Counted from the first letter of the stretch, positions 53,290-61,982 are shown. The stretch: 64,000 bases of DNA from Pontibacillus sp. HMF3514 (GCF_009858175.1 NZ_CP047393.1:3348001-3412000), one strand, 5' to 3'. Program-made: numbers and translations. The notes: generated from the sequence alone by a model not told the origin.

Positions 53290-54438
53290 ATGAAAGCAGT
53301 CCATTTTGGAGCGGGAAACATTGGACGAGGATTTATCGGAGCACTACTCGATCAAGCAAACTACGAGACCATTTTTGTAGACGTAAACGAAACCTTAATC
53401 GATGAACTAAATAAACGTCAGGGCTACACAGTCGATCTAGCCGGAAGCGATGAAACTATCGAGGTCCAAAACGTAAGCGGCCTTAACAGTATGAGTCAAC
53501 AAGATGAAGTGATTCAAGCAATCGTAGAAGCTGACTTGATCACGACAGCTGTAGGTCCACACATTCTACCCGCTATCTCAAAGGTGTTAGCTCAAGGTCT
53601 TGAAAAACGCATAGATGAAAACCATGGCCCTGTAAATGTAATCGCCTGTGAAAACATGATCGGCGGCAGCGAAGCGTTACGTGCTCATGTACTTGAAAAC
53701 CTTGATGAAGCCAAGCATGAAAAACTAAACGAAACAGTAGGCTTTCCAAATGCAGCAGTTGACCGCATTGTCCCAGATCAAAACAATGACGATCCTTTAA
53801 CCGTAAAAGTTGAACCCTACTTTGAGTGGGTGGTTGAGACACCTCGCATTAAAGGTGAACAACCAGATGTCGATGGTATCACCTATGTTGAGGACTTAAC
53901 TCCATACATTGAACGTAAGCTATTCACCGTGAACACAGGACACGCCGCAGCCGCTTACCTCGGACATTATCATGGTTACCAGACAATCAAGCAAGCTATG
54001 GATGACCCTACGATTTCAGAAAAAGTACGCGGAACACTGAAGGAAACTGGATCTGTCTTAATTGAAAAGTACAATTTTGACGAGTCACAACACGAAGCCT
54101 ATATTGAAAAGATCATCGAACGCTTCCTTAACCCAGATCTTTCAGATGAAGTGACAAGAGTCGGCCGTGGACCAAAACGTAAACTCGGACCTAAAGATCG
54201 TTTAGTACGACCAGCTTCAGAATATATTGAATCGATTGGAAAAGATCCAGAGTATCTAGCTGAGGTCATTGCTTCTGCCCTACTTTATCAAAATGATAGT
54301 GATCAAGAGGCTAAGGAATTGCAGGAAGTTGTACGAAATGAAGGTGCGCTTCAAGCATTGCAGCAGGTAGCTGAACTTGATCATGACAATCGTTTAGTTG
54401 ATGTTGTTCGTGAGCAAATTCAAAGATTGATTAACTAA
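53290..54438 (+). CDS. mtlD: Mannitol-1-phosphate 5-dehydrogenase
   Basis: A 382-residue long-chain polyol dehydrogenase with N-terminal NAD-binding motif FGAGNIGRGFIG (6-17) and the catalytic region KLFTVNTGHAAAAYLGHY with lysine 213 and surrounding conserved asparagine and histidine. It converts mannitol-1-phosphate to fructose-6-phosphate for glycolysis. RBS GCGAGGTG overlaps the mtlF end. Last gene of the locus, followed by a strong terminator. Confidence 0.97.
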   Translation: MKAVHFGAGNIGRGFIGALLDQANYETIFVDVNETLIDELNKRQGYTVDLAGSDETIEVQNVSGLNSMSQQDEVIQAIVEADLITTAVGPHILPAISKVLAQGLEKRIDENHGPVNVIACENMIGGSEALRAHVLENLDEAKHEKLNETVGFPNAAVDRIVPDQNNDDPLTVKVEPYFEWVVETPRIKGEQPDVDGITYVEDLTPYIERKLFTVNTGHAAAAYLGHYHGYQTIKQAMDDPTISEKVRGTLKETGSVLIEKYNFDESQHEAYIEKIIERFLNPDLSDEVTRVGRGPKRKLGPKDRLVRPASEYIESIGKDPEYLAEVIASALLYQNDSDQEAKELQEVVRNEGALQALQQVAELDHDNRLVDVVREQIQRLIN

Positions 54439-54449
54439 AAAAAGCAGGC

Positions 54450-54497
54450 AATAATCGGCCGTCTCTCATTGATAAGAGAGGCGGCCGATTATTTTTA
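54450..54497 (+). terminator. Terminator of the mtl operon
   Basis: A long hairpin with outer stem AATAATCGGCCG/CGGCCGATTATT and inner CTCTC/GAGAG, followed by TTTTATT. Confidence 0.93.
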
Positions 54498-54581
54498 TTG
54501 AAAAAAATCATTTGAAATAAGCTAACTAAATGTCGAAATTATAATAGGGATAACACATTTAATACGAAGGAGTTATAAATA

Positions 54582-55079
54582 ATGAAGAAAACCTCTTTGT
54601 TCATTACACTAGTTAGCATTGGTCTAATCACTATTTTCACCATCAAAACGTCATTAGGTAATGAAGATATAAAAGTGCAATTTAACCAAGAAATCTATCA
54701 AACGAAATCTATGAAAGATTTAAATACCACATTAACGGATATGGGGTATGACGTTTGGGACAAGGAAATGTTATTTATCGTTTCTGAAAAAAATAGCACA
54801 AATCCTCCAATTGTTAACTATACGAGAAAATCAGATATAGTCATATATGACATCTACAATATGAAATCAATTACTGCAGCACAAAAAATATTAGAACTTG
54901 ATTACAATATAGACTTAAAGAAGAGGGATTTAGAAACAATACTTCCGATGCGTTCCAAAAAAGATGAACACCTCAGCTATGAAGGTTTGTCGTTCCAATT
55001 CTTTGATTCTAAAATTGGGGATGAACCATTCTCTACAGGTATTCAAGTTTTCTTAAATCCAGATAGATTTGTGGATTAA
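54582..55079 (+). CDS. Exported protein of unknown function
   Basis: A 165-residue protein with a signal peptide-like start (MKKTSLFITLVSIGLITIF) and an alpha/beta C-terminal part without a recognised family. RBS GAAGGAG. It stands alone at the left edge of the AT-rich accessory region and shares a bidirectional terminator with the convergent Imm70-like gene. Confidence 0.65.
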   Translation: MKKTSLFITLVSIGLITIFTIKTSLGNEDIKVQFNQEIYQTKSMKDLNTTLTDMGYDVWDKEMLFIVSEKNSTNPPIVNYTRKSDIVIYDIYNMKSITAAQKILELDYNIDLKKRDLETILPMRSKKDEHLSYEGLSFQFFDSKIGDEPFSTGIQVFLNPDRFVD

Positions 55080-55084
55080 AAAAA

Positions 55085-55119
55085 TAAACACGATTGGCTG
55101 GGCCAGCCAATCGTGTTTA
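55085..55119. terminator. Bidirectional terminator
   Basis: A nearly perfect 17-bp inverted repeat (TAAACACGATTGGCTGG and its complement) between two convergent genes. Confidence 0.9.
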
Positions 55120-55125
55120 AAGGGA

Positions 55126-55542
55126 TTAAATACTTTCAATCTCTAGATCTACCTTTTCATACTCAGCATCTTTCAATGCCATAATTAAAACCTCAAAAAG
55201 ATCTCTTCCATCACTTGTCACAAAATAATTTGCCAAACTAGTTATAGTAGAGCTAATATTTTGACCCCAGGGTGGTTGTTTTGAAGTATCTTCTATATCC
55301 CATATCACCTTATCAGGAATGAATGTCTTTAGTTTCGAACGCACTTCTTCCACTTCTGTTAAAGCCTTAGGAACATCCTTCCATGAGAGCTTCCCTTGAT
55401 AAAGTTCATTCATTAAATATGGATACCTACTCCCCCAACCATTCGGTTCTAGATGATAACTAATTGTTAAAAAAAATGAATGAAGGAAATCACCATGACC
55501 TACTTGGTACCATAAGAAATCTATTTTAAAACCAACGGCCAA
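55126..55542 (-). CDS. Imm70-family-like immunity protein
   Basis: A 138-residue soluble protein whose start (MAVGFKIDFLWYQVGHGDFLHSFF) and central pattern match what I know as the Imm70 immunity family, which protects against contact-dependent or secreted polymorphic toxins. No toxin gene lies next to it in this window, so it may be an orphan immunity gene left after toxin replacement, or protect against toxins of neighbours. Confidence 0.7.
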   Translation of the reverse strand: MAVGFKIDFLWYQVGHGDFLHSFFLTISYHLEPNGWGSRYPYLMNELYQGKLSWKDVPKALTEVEEVRSKLKTFIPDKVIWDIEDTSKQPPWGQNISSTITSLANYFVTSDGRDLFEVLIMALKDAEYEKVDLEIESI

Positions 55543-55680
55543 TTTAAATCACCTCTTATTTATTCCAACGTGAAGTATCATCGTCACTATAGTTTAAAAC
55601 AGGTTGCTTTACTTAACCTTTTTAAATAATCACTTATAAATCTATTCAGTAAGTATCTATCAACTGTATAGAAAACGCCC

Positions 55681-56097
55681 TTATTCTAAAGCTGTTGTAG
55701 GAATAGCTACTGGGCCGCGATTCAGAAAAAAGATAGCATAAATAATAACCAAGCAGATCAAGACAACTTGAGTAATCACCAACACCTTATATGTAACACT
55801 ATTCCTTCTACTCCTATGAGTTAAATACAATATTAGTGCAGAGAAAATAAGGGCAATAATTCCCTTTAAAGTAAAAGCATCCAATATATTTAAGTACATA
55901 AGTAACATTAATATTACGACAGAATTGAAATAAAAGCTTATAAAATAAAACAGAAGTATACCATTCCATTTTATTGATTGAAAGTCTTTTTTCCATAACC
56001 CCACTAACATTCTTATTCCAAAATATACGATCGATCCCCACAGAACGAGTGGGAGTAATGTAAAAAATATAAAGCCAAAAATCACATCCATAATCAT
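55681..56097 (-). CDS. Membrane protein of unknown function
   Basis: A 138-residue protein with four hydrophobic segments (about 5-30, 45-68, 72-92, 105-128) and short loops with basic residues (LTHRSRRNS). No family recognised. It follows the next upstream membrane protein gene by 18 bases, so it is in the same leftward unit. Small polytopic membrane proteins near Rhs loci are sometimes immunity proteins, but that is only a possibility here. Confidence 0.6.
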   Translation of the reverse strand: MIMDVIFGFIFFTLLPLVLWGSIVYFGIRMLVGLWKKDFQSIKWNGILLFYFISFYFNSVVILMLLMYLNILDAFTLKGIIALIFSALILYLTHRSRRNSVTYKVLVITQVVLICLVIIYAIFFLNRGPVAIPTTALE

Positions 56098-56115
56098 AAA
56101 GTCCCTTCTAGTAAT

Positions 56116-56451
56116 TTATCTTGATAGAATGCCCATTAAGTTTCGGTATGTGAGATATTTAAGTAAGAGGTAGGAAGTAATAAAGCTGATCAAGACATCT
56201 GATATATGTATAAGAAGATAGAAGTTAAATACATAGGAAAATACATAATAATGCAGCATTAAGGATACGATCCATAACAGGTAAACCATAAATCCCAATC
56301 GAATTCTCTCTTTAACTTTCTTATGCTGTTCCCAAAGCTGCATTAAAAAGAGCAATTCAAATATGTGTGGGAGCAAAGCATTTAGATAGAAAAACTTCTT
56401 ATTTAATTCACCTACTACTAAAAGTTCTTTTTCAATCTTTTTCTTGATCAT
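56116..56451 (-). CDS. Membrane protein of unknown function
   Basis: A 111-residue protein starting at MIKKKIEKELLVVG, the ATG that overlaps the end of the preceding gene by 20 bases; an earlier in-frame ATG (56478) would overlap by 47. About three transmembrane segments. No family recognised. The overlap points to translational coupling with the upstream KTAWYRG-type gene. Confidence 0.6.
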   Translation of the reverse strand: MIKKKIEKELLVVGELNKKFFYLNALLPHIFELLFLMQLWEQHKKVKERIRLGFMVYLLWIVSLMLHYYVFSYVFNFYLLIHISDVLISFITSYLLLKYLTYRNLMGILSR

Positions 56452-56794
56452 TGAACAACCACTTTTCTGGGTACCCATCCTTAGGTGTTTTATGTATGTT
56501 GTTTACAATAACGGAACCTCGGTACCACGCTGTTTTTCTTTTTCCTTCTTGTTTAAACACAACTTTATAATATCGATTTGCACCACTTAACTTTTCAAAG
56601 GGGCTAGAATCACCATTTACTTTTTCTATGTCTAAAACGGCTCCCCCATCAGCTTCAATAACCTTATGAATTTCGTCTTCATGCTTGCCCTTTAAAACGA
56701 AGTGAAAACTCAGTGCTAAAAAGCCCAGGATTAGCATGAATATTGGTAGAATGATAGCTAGAAACTTAACCCTACTAATAATGCTCACCCCCAC
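56432..56794 (-). CDS. Membrane-anchored small protein, paralogue A
   Basis: A 120-residue protein with one N-terminal transmembrane segment (about 8-33) and a ~80-residue extracytoplasmic domain ending in KTAWYRGSVIVNNIHKTP...YPEKWLF. It is clearly related to the next upstream gene (shared EIHKVI, GG-V-DI-KV, KTAWYRG-V-VN-IH, EKWL), so the pair arose by duplication. No family name recognised. Confidence 0.65.
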   Translation of the reverse strand: MGVSIISRVKFLAIILPIFMLILGFLALSFHFVLKGKHEDEIHKVIEADGGAVLDIEKVNGDSSPFEKLSGANRYYKVVFKQEGKRKTAWYRGSVIVNNIHKTPKDGYPEKWLFNDQEKD

Positions 56795-56796
56795 AT

Positions 56797-57144
56797 TTAA
56801 TCAGGAATATCATGAATCAACCACTTCTCAGGATGCCCTCTTGATGAATGATCATGAATATCGTTGACCACAACTGTCCCTCTATACCAAGCTGTCTTTT
56901 TGCGACCATCTTCAGCTGTATAAGCAATTTGATAATACACATTTTCATGGTTACCTATTTCAAATGGAGTCTCTTCCTTATCTACTTTTTGAATATCTGT
57001 AACTTCTCCACCTTCCTGTTGAATTACACGATGAATTTCTTCTTTTTGTTTTTTGGTTAGGACTATGTCTGACCAAATCACTATAGTTGTGATAATTACA
57101 GCAAAAATAGGAATAGCTATCATCAAAAATTTAATCTTTTTCAC
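56797..57144 (-). CDS. Membrane-anchored small protein, paralogue B
   Basis: A 115-residue protein with one N-terminal transmembrane helix (about 5-27) and the same domain as paralogue A (EEIHRVIQQEGGEVTDIQ ... KKTAWYRGTVVVNDIH ... PEKWL). It lies two bases before paralogue A. The conserved tryptophan-rich end suggests a small binding fold outside the membrane. Function unknown. Confidence 0.65.
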   Translation of the reverse strand: MKKIKFLMIAIPIFAVIITTIVIWSDIVLTKKQKEEIHRVIQQEGGEVTDIQKVDKEETPFEIGNHENVYYQIAYTAEDGRKKTAWYRGTVVVNDIHDHSSRGHPEKWLIHDIPD

Positions 57145-57166
57145 TTCAATCCTCTTTCTGAAAAAA

Positions 57167-57955
57167 TCATTTTCTTAGTTCACTTTTTGCCTCACTTAAT
57201 TTATTTTTTAATGGTAAATTTCTCTCTTTGCTGGCCTTTAAAAAGTTTTCAGCCTTAGTGTAGTATTCAATGGCTTTATTAGAATCTTTGTTTTTAATGT
57301 CTTTACCATAAAAGGCATAAATGTAAGCTAAAAATATTAGGTCACTTTTTTCTTGATTATCAAATATATTTTCGACCATTTTTAATTCATCGACAGCTTC
57401 TTCTTGATAACCAAGAAAAAACTTAGCAACAGCGTAATAAAACTTAGTTCTAGCATCCACCAAGGGGGGAGTTAATGATTTGTTTTTGTCAAAGTAATAT
57501 TTCTCATAAAGATCTATTATTGCATCCCATTTTTCGAGGTAAGAAAGATGGTTTAAAGTTTCCTCAAACCAAAAGACTTCCTTATATAAGTTTGGATTGA
57601 TTTTTAATGCCCTTTCTTGATTAACCAATAACTCTTTAAATACATTTTCATTTAGCTGATCAGTTGTTAAATAAGATACTAAAACTTTTATAACAGAATA
57701 TGCATGTATAAAGTATATCGAATTTTTAAATGTGAAATCTGTTTCATAGAAATCATTCATTTCTTTATATAAAGCGAAAATCATATCCCTATCTTTACTA
57801 ATATTATTGACACATAGCATATAGGTGTAAGCCTTTTGTTCATCAGACGATTTTTTTGAATTTAAGATTAACTTGTGAATTTTATATTTTAAATTAGGAT
57901 TGTTTTTCAAAACTGTACCTTCTAAGTACAATAAAAAAAGAAAGAATAGAGTCAT
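57167..57955 (-). CDS. TPR-like helical protein with N-terminal hydrophobic segment
   Basis: A 262-residue protein starting with a hydrophobic stretch (TLFFLFLLYLEG), then continuous helices with TPR-like periodicity (ALKINPNLYKEVFWFEETLNHL, NKAIEYYTKAENFLKASKER near the end). RBS GGGTGG is seven bases before the ATG. It lies between the leucine-rich-repeat gene and the paralogue pair, all in one direction. Function unknown; a scaffold or sensor role is possible. Confidence 0.6.
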   Translation of the reverse strand: MTLFFLFLLYLEGTVLKNNPNLKYKIHKLILNSKKSSDEQKAYTYMLCVNNISKDRDMIFALYKEMNDFYETDFTFKNSIYFIHAYSVIKVLVSYLTTDQLNENVFKELLVNQERALKINPNLYKEVFWFEETLNHLSYLEKWDAIIDLYEKYYFDKNKSLTPPLVDARTKFYYAVAKFFLGYQEEAVDELKMVENIFDNQEKSDLIFLAYIYAFYGKDIKNKDSNKAIEYYTKAENFLKASKERNLPLKNKLSEAKSELRK

Positions 57956-58012
57956 AGAATTTCCACCCTTAACACCCTCTCCCTCCTATCAAGCAGGAAG
58001 AGGGTTACCATT

Positions 58013-60205
58013 TTATTCACTTCTCTTTAAAGGTTCTAATTCCACCTGTACATCTAAATTGTTCTTCAGGTCGATCACCTTTTCATATGGCTGGAAACCT
58101 TCAGCATTTATACGAAGTGTATAGGTACCTTTACTTAATGACATGATGTCAAATTCACTGTAGTTTTTGTTAATTCTAGCATCCGTTTCTTGCCCCTCTT
58201 CATCTAACAACTGAATTTCATATTCCTTCACTTTAACTTGTGTGCCTTTAATTGTTACATTACCTTTAATTTGAAGGGGGAAGACGTACAAGTCTCTAGA
58301 AATAGCCTTACCTGACTTAACTTCTACTTCCCTTGGAGCATCTTGCGTATAATGAGTTCCTTTGAATTGTATATGATACATCCCTGCAGGAATTTGTTCA
58401 GTTTTAAATCTCCCATTCTCATGGACTGTTGATGATGTTACTACTTCACCATCCTGATTCAGCAGTTGTACCTTAGCATTCTCTACATCTATTTGTTGTG
58501 TTTTGAGACTATACATACTAATAGAATAGTACCTACCATATAAGATTCCCTTGCCTTCTTCTATGGATTTAGGCATTTGAAAATGAGCCCATAAATATTC
58601 ATTTTGCTCCCTCAACTTTGACAAATGATCTTGAACTGTCTTACTTGTTGAGTCTAATTGGTTAAATGAAATATCTAATAAGCCACTATATTTTTTATCT
58701 TTTACCATCTTTACTAAAGGAGAAATATCAGATATTTGATTATCATCTAAGTAGAGCCAGTAGAAATCATTCTCTAAATCCTGAAATACGGAAAGGTCCT
58801 TTATATTATTATCTGTTAGAATCAAATTTTGGACTTTATTAAGTTCACTTAGCACAGAAAGGTCTTCTATTTTATTCCCTTTCAAATTAAGGAATGTTAA
58901 ATTTTCTAGTTTTTCAAGTTCACTTATATCTGAGATCCTATTATGCTTTAGATGAAGTTTTTCTAATTGATCCATTTCTTTAAGAAAGTCAAGATCCTTA
59001 AGGTCCGTGTTATTAATAGAAAGACTCTTTAACCCTTTTACTTTATTTATAGGACTGTAATCTGTAATATTATTATGAGAAATTTCCAGATTCCTCAAGC
59101 TTACCAATTCACCAATCCCCTCTAAGCTTTTTATGTTTCTATCATAAATCTCCAGGTTATAAAGTGTATCTACATCACTTGTATAAATCGGCACATCTTT
59201 TTCAATATGCTGATACATCCTTACTACCTCTTCTAGATTTGGATCTTCAAAATGAATTTCTGTTCCATAACGCACTGTATAGACATGTTGTCTTAGATTA
59301 TTAACTAAATTCATCGCCTCATCGGACAATGGGTTCTCTAGTAGCGAAATATAATACAGTGCTCCTAAACTTCTTAATGGTTCAATATTTTCTATATTGT
59401 TAGAATCCATAGCTAACTTTCTTAAGTTAAACAGTTGAGCCAATGGAATAAGATTTTTTATTTTATTTTGACTTGCATATAACACTTGAAGTTGACTTAA
59501 TTCCTTTATAGGATCTAAGTCCGTGATGTTATTATTTCGTACATTAAGGTACTTCAATTGTTTTAACTGTGATATTGGTTGTAAGTCAGAAACTTGGTTA
59601 TTGGGCATATGTAATTCTTGAAGATTTATAGCCTTTTCGAGACCTTCCAGACTTTTTATATCACTTTCACTAAGGTCTATCCCTTTTATATTTTTAAGGT
59701 CCTGTTTTGTTACATTCTTTGTTACCTTATCTAATTGTGATATAAGTCTATCTTTTAAGTTAGGGTCAGGAATCTCCACAATATCTTCTTCGCTATATTC
59801 AGTTTCAAATTTCTTGAGGATTGGTTGGGAGAAGAAGCTCCCTTCCTGGTCACTTAGGTAATGGGTGATCACAATATAATAAATATTCCCTTCTTGATAA
59901 CCACCCTCTGGAGGATGAATAACAGCTTTTCTTCCATTATCTTTTGATTCCACTGTTACCGGAATAAGGTTATCTAAGCGATCCCCCACCAAAATATTCT
60001 TTTCAAAAAGCTTTTGCTTCATTGGTCGGTCAAAGGTGATTTCCCATTTTTTGTGTATCGATACATCTGCCTCTGAATCCAATTCTTTAAAGGTGATCTT
60101 ACCCTCTTCTACATTTTCATTAGCATAAGAAGTACCACCCCAATAAAAAAGAGACATAATCACTAGTAAAATTATTACTTTCACTTTCAACATCTGACGT
60201 TTCAT
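58013..60205 (-). CDS. Exported leucine-rich-repeat protein under c-di-GMP riboswitch
   Basis: A 730-residue protein: signal peptide (residues 5-28), an Ig-like Big_5 domain (about 35-130, WEITFDRPM), two blocks of internalin-type 22-residue leucine-rich repeats (about 190-310 and 350-500, e.g. LKQLKYLNVRNNNITDLDPI), and two C-terminal beta-sandwich repeats like carboxypeptidase regulatory/CnaB domains (about 570-725). No LPXTG motif or C-terminal membrane helix is present, so it is secreted or held non-covalently. Internalin-type repeats bind proteins or glycans. The c-di-GMP-I riboswitch 150-230 bases upstream links it to biofilm or surface behaviour. Confidence 0.85.
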   Translation of the reverse strand: MKRQMLKVKVIILLVIMSLFYWGGTSYANENVEEGKITFKELDSEADVSIHKKWEITFDRPMKQKLFEKNILVGDRLDNLIPVTVESKDNGRKAVIHPPEGGYQEGNIYYIVITHYLSDQEGSFFSQPILKKFETEYSEEDIVEIPDPNLKDRLISQLDKVTKNVTKQDLKNIKGIDLSESDIKSLEGLEKAINLQELHMPNNQVSDLQPISQLKQLKYLNVRNNNITDLDPIKELSQLQVLYASQNKIKNLIPLAQLFNLRKLAMDSNNIENIEPLRSLGALYYISLLENPLSDEAMNLVNNLRQHVYTVRYGTEIHFEDPNLEEVVRMYQHIEKDVPIYTSDVDTLYNLEIYDRNIKSLEGIGELVSLRNLEISHNNITDYSPINKVKGLKSLSINNTDLKDLDFLKEMDQLEKLHLKHNRISDISELEKLENLTFLNLKGNKIEDLSVLSELNKVQNLILTDNNIKDLSVFQDLENDFYWLYLDDNQISDISPLVKMVKDKKYSGLLDISFNQLDSTSKTVQDHLSKLREQNEYLWAHFQMPKSIEEGKGILYGRYYSISMYSLKTQQIDVENAKVQLLNQDGEVVTSSTVHENGRFKTEQIPAGMYHIQFKGTHYTQDAPREVEVKSGKAISRDLYVFPLQIKGNVTIKGTQVKVKEYEIQLLDEEGQETDARINKNYSEFDIMSLSKGTYTLRINAEGFQPYEKVIDLKNNLDVQVELEPLKRSE

Positions 60206-60274
60206 TATTCTCCTCCTTTAAAAAGCAACCCGAAAAGCGTTAGGACCAAATTGAAAGTTATATGTCTCTAACAC

Positions 60275-60339
60275 AAAAAACTCCGATATTTTATTTACCA
60301 CGGACATAGAACTACCGTGATAAACAAATATCGGAGTTT
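60275..60339 (-). terminator. Riboswitch expression-platform terminator
   Basis: Long hairpin on the minus strand: ACTCCGATATTT paired with AAATATCGGAGT, inner CACGG/CCGTG, followed by TTTTTTG. It lies directly after the c-di-GMP aptamer and before the LRR gene, so aptamer folding can decide between termination and readthrough. Confidence 0.9.
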
Positions 60340-60351
60340 CGTATTTACTCA

Positions 60352-60434
60352 TACGGCAACCGGCTGTCTTAGTAAAACTATACTTTAGACCCGTGGCTTT
60401 GCGTCCTTGCCTTTCGACAAGTTTGCCCTTTTCA
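60352..60434 (-). ncRNA. Cyclic di-GMP-I (GEMM-I) riboswitch aptamer
   Basis: Read on the minus strand, it has the conserved elements in order: GGGCAAAC, a GAAA tetraloop (GTCGAAAGGC), GGACGCAAAGCC, GGGTCTAAAG, a variable hairpin, and the receptor strand GCCGGTTGCCG. These match the GEMM-I consensus, in which GACGCAAAGCC and the tetraloop/receptor contact form the c-di-GMP pocket. It heads the transcript of the LRR protein gene with a terminator behind it. Whether ligand turns the gene on or off cannot be told by eye. Confidence 0.95.
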
Positions 60435-60529
60435 TAAATTTATATAGGTTTTTAGTCTTGATACTTATTAATCATATCATAAATTCTAATTATTTTGAAA
60501 GCGGATTTACAAAAAAATCAAATACAATA

Positions 60530-60552
60530 AGATACCCTGCTAAGGTATCTTC
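60530..60552 (-). terminator. Weak terminator after Imm11-like gene
   Basis: Stem GATACC/GGTATC (60532-60537 with 60545-60550), followed by AT-rich sequence and a T-run slightly downstream on the minus strand. It ends the immunity-gene unit before the riboswitch transcript. Confidence 0.5.
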
Positions 60553-60588
60553 ATTGGGAATCCCTATAAAGTTTTTCAATCAACTCGT

Positions 60589-61152
60589 TTATATGACCTT
60601 TATTTCTAAAAAGTCACAACCTGTAACAAGTTCTTCTTCAATCTGTTCCTTGATTACACCTGATATAAAAACGGGTATTTCATCACCTTTTAACTTAAAT
60701 ACATTCTTCTGATTAATTCTATTCTTACTTACAGCATATTTCTTCACATTATAAAATTTTTCATCGTCTAAATCTATAACACTGTAGTCGGACCCTTCAA
60801 GGTTAAGGGCATCTAACACTGTTAGTATGTTAGCTACATAATACCCTGATAGCTGCGAATGATCATATGAGTTGATTATATTTACAGGTAAAAACTGAAT
60901 TGATATACCATCCATATTCTCCAGGATATTCTTAAATTTAGAAGAAACTATAAACCACCCTAAATCGTTTGCCAAATAATCAGTAGCTATGCTCCCTTCT
61001 TTTGGGTGATAATAAAAAGTAATATCCTTATTCCACTCTTCAATAAACTTACCTTCATCTAATTCGTATTGTTCAAAACCATATGAATCTTCACAGTAAC
61101 ATACGATATCATCTTCATTATGAACATCTAACATTAATTTATAATATTTCAT
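60589..61152 (-). CDS. Imm11-like (DUF1629-type) immunity protein
   Basis: A 187-residue soluble protein. The pattern LGWFIVSSKFKNILE, QFLPVNIIN, then YYVANILTVLDALN, and the ending FKLKGDEIPVFISGVIKEQIEEELVTGCDFLEI is that of the Imm11 family (DUF1629), immunity proteins for secreted polymorphic toxins. It lies downstream of the Rhs gene with two small membrane-protein genes between. It may protect against the present Rhs tip or be left from an earlier toxin. Confidence 0.7.
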   Translation of the reverse strand: MKYYKLMLDVHNEDDIVCYCEDSYGFEQYELDEGKFIEEWNKDITFYYHPKEGSIATDYLANDLGWFIVSSKFKNILENMDGISIQFLPVNIINSYDHSQLSGYYVANILTVLDALNLEGSDYSVIDLDDEKFYNVKKYAVSKNRINQKNVFKLKGDEIPVFISGVIKEQIEEELVTGCDFLEIKVI

Positions 61153-61198
61153 TATTCCTCCAATTTAAAACCTATTACTCTTACTCCAACTTATCCTC

Positions 61199-61447
61199 TT
61201 AATGATATTGAAAACTTTGAAGGACCATTAAAGAAAATACTATATAGATTCCAATATATATTACATTAAGAATATAGTTGGTGATTGCTAGCCTAGATGA
61301 ATCTAATTTCATTCTTTGAAATATAATTAAAATAATTGGTGGCAAAATGGATACCAATAGATAGTTCTTTGCAAAATCACTATATACTAATGCTAGTATC
61401 AGGACATAGTTTAAAACACTAAGAAGAAATATTATTTTTGTTTGCAT
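61199..61447 (-). CDS. Small membrane protein, immunity candidate
   Basis: An 82-residue protein with three transmembrane segments. It shares LPPII-I, a following lysine, and the N-ILN--YI pattern with the 87-residue protein at 61719, so the two are paralogues. No family recognised. Position directly downstream of an Rhs toxin gene, in the same direction, suggests immunity or accessory function. Confidence 0.55.
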   Translation of the reverse strand: MQTKIIFLLSVLNYVLILALVYSDFAKNYLLVSILPPIILIIFQRMKLDSSRLAITNYILNVIYIGIYIVFSLMVLQSFQYH

Positions 61448-61512
61448 ATAACCATCACACCTTTTTTATTCTCCCCCTAAAGTACGCCTCTCGTTTTTGT
61501 AAAGTTTTTAAC

Positions 61513-61690
61513 AAACATAGGAACCGTCCCCATGTTATCTAAAGAGCCATTACTTAGCCCAGTATGCTTCTCGAAATTCATTAAATTCCGCCCTATTTAT
61601 GCCAGATGGAAAAAGAACACAAGGACAGGTCCGTCGTCCTTAATAATCAAAAAAAAGGGGACAGTGTACCTGCCCCCCTTTGTCCCTTAT
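61513..61690. repeat. Degenerate REP-like palindromic elements
   Basis: A non-coding stretch with several phrases typical of REP sequences mobilised by RAYT transposases in bacilli: GGAACCGTCCCCATG, AAGGACAGGTCCGTCGTCCTT in part (stem AAGGAC/GTCCTT, 61621-61641), and GGGGACAGTGTACCTG followed by CCCC (stem AAAGGGG/CCCCTTT, about 61652-61681). No transposase gene is next to them. Confidence 0.55.
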
Positions 61691-61718
61691 CTAAAATTAA
61701 GGTATTATTGTAAACCCT

Positions 61719-61982
61719 TTACGCCCCACTTAGAACTCCAATAGTTAAAACTAATAGAGCAATTATATATAAAGCGTTTAAAAAAATTATTAAATTACTC
61801 ACTTCTTTATTAAAAGATTTATATCTAGCACCTAAGTAGATATAAATAATTGGAGGTAATGTAGTTAAATAAAAATAATCACCAATTGTTTCTGAGAATT
61901 TCAATAAAAATATAACAATTATCCAATGTGAAAAGCTTAGCATTAAAGTTATAAACAAATAATAGTTTTTTGCATTCTTCAT
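61719..61982 (-). CDS. Small membrane protein, immunity candidate for Rhs toxin
   Basis: An 87-residue protein with three transmembrane segments, paralogous to the protein at 61199. It is the first gene after the Rhs toxin gene (56-base gap, same strand), the usual position of the cognate immunity gene. An immunity protein that is entirely membrane-embedded would fit a membrane-acting toxin. The role is inferred from position only. Confidence 0.6.
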   Translation of the reverse strand: MKNAKNYYLFITLMLSFSHWIIVIFLLKFSETIGDYFYLTTLPPIIYIYLGARYKSFNKEVSNLIIFLNALYIIALLVLTIGVLSGA

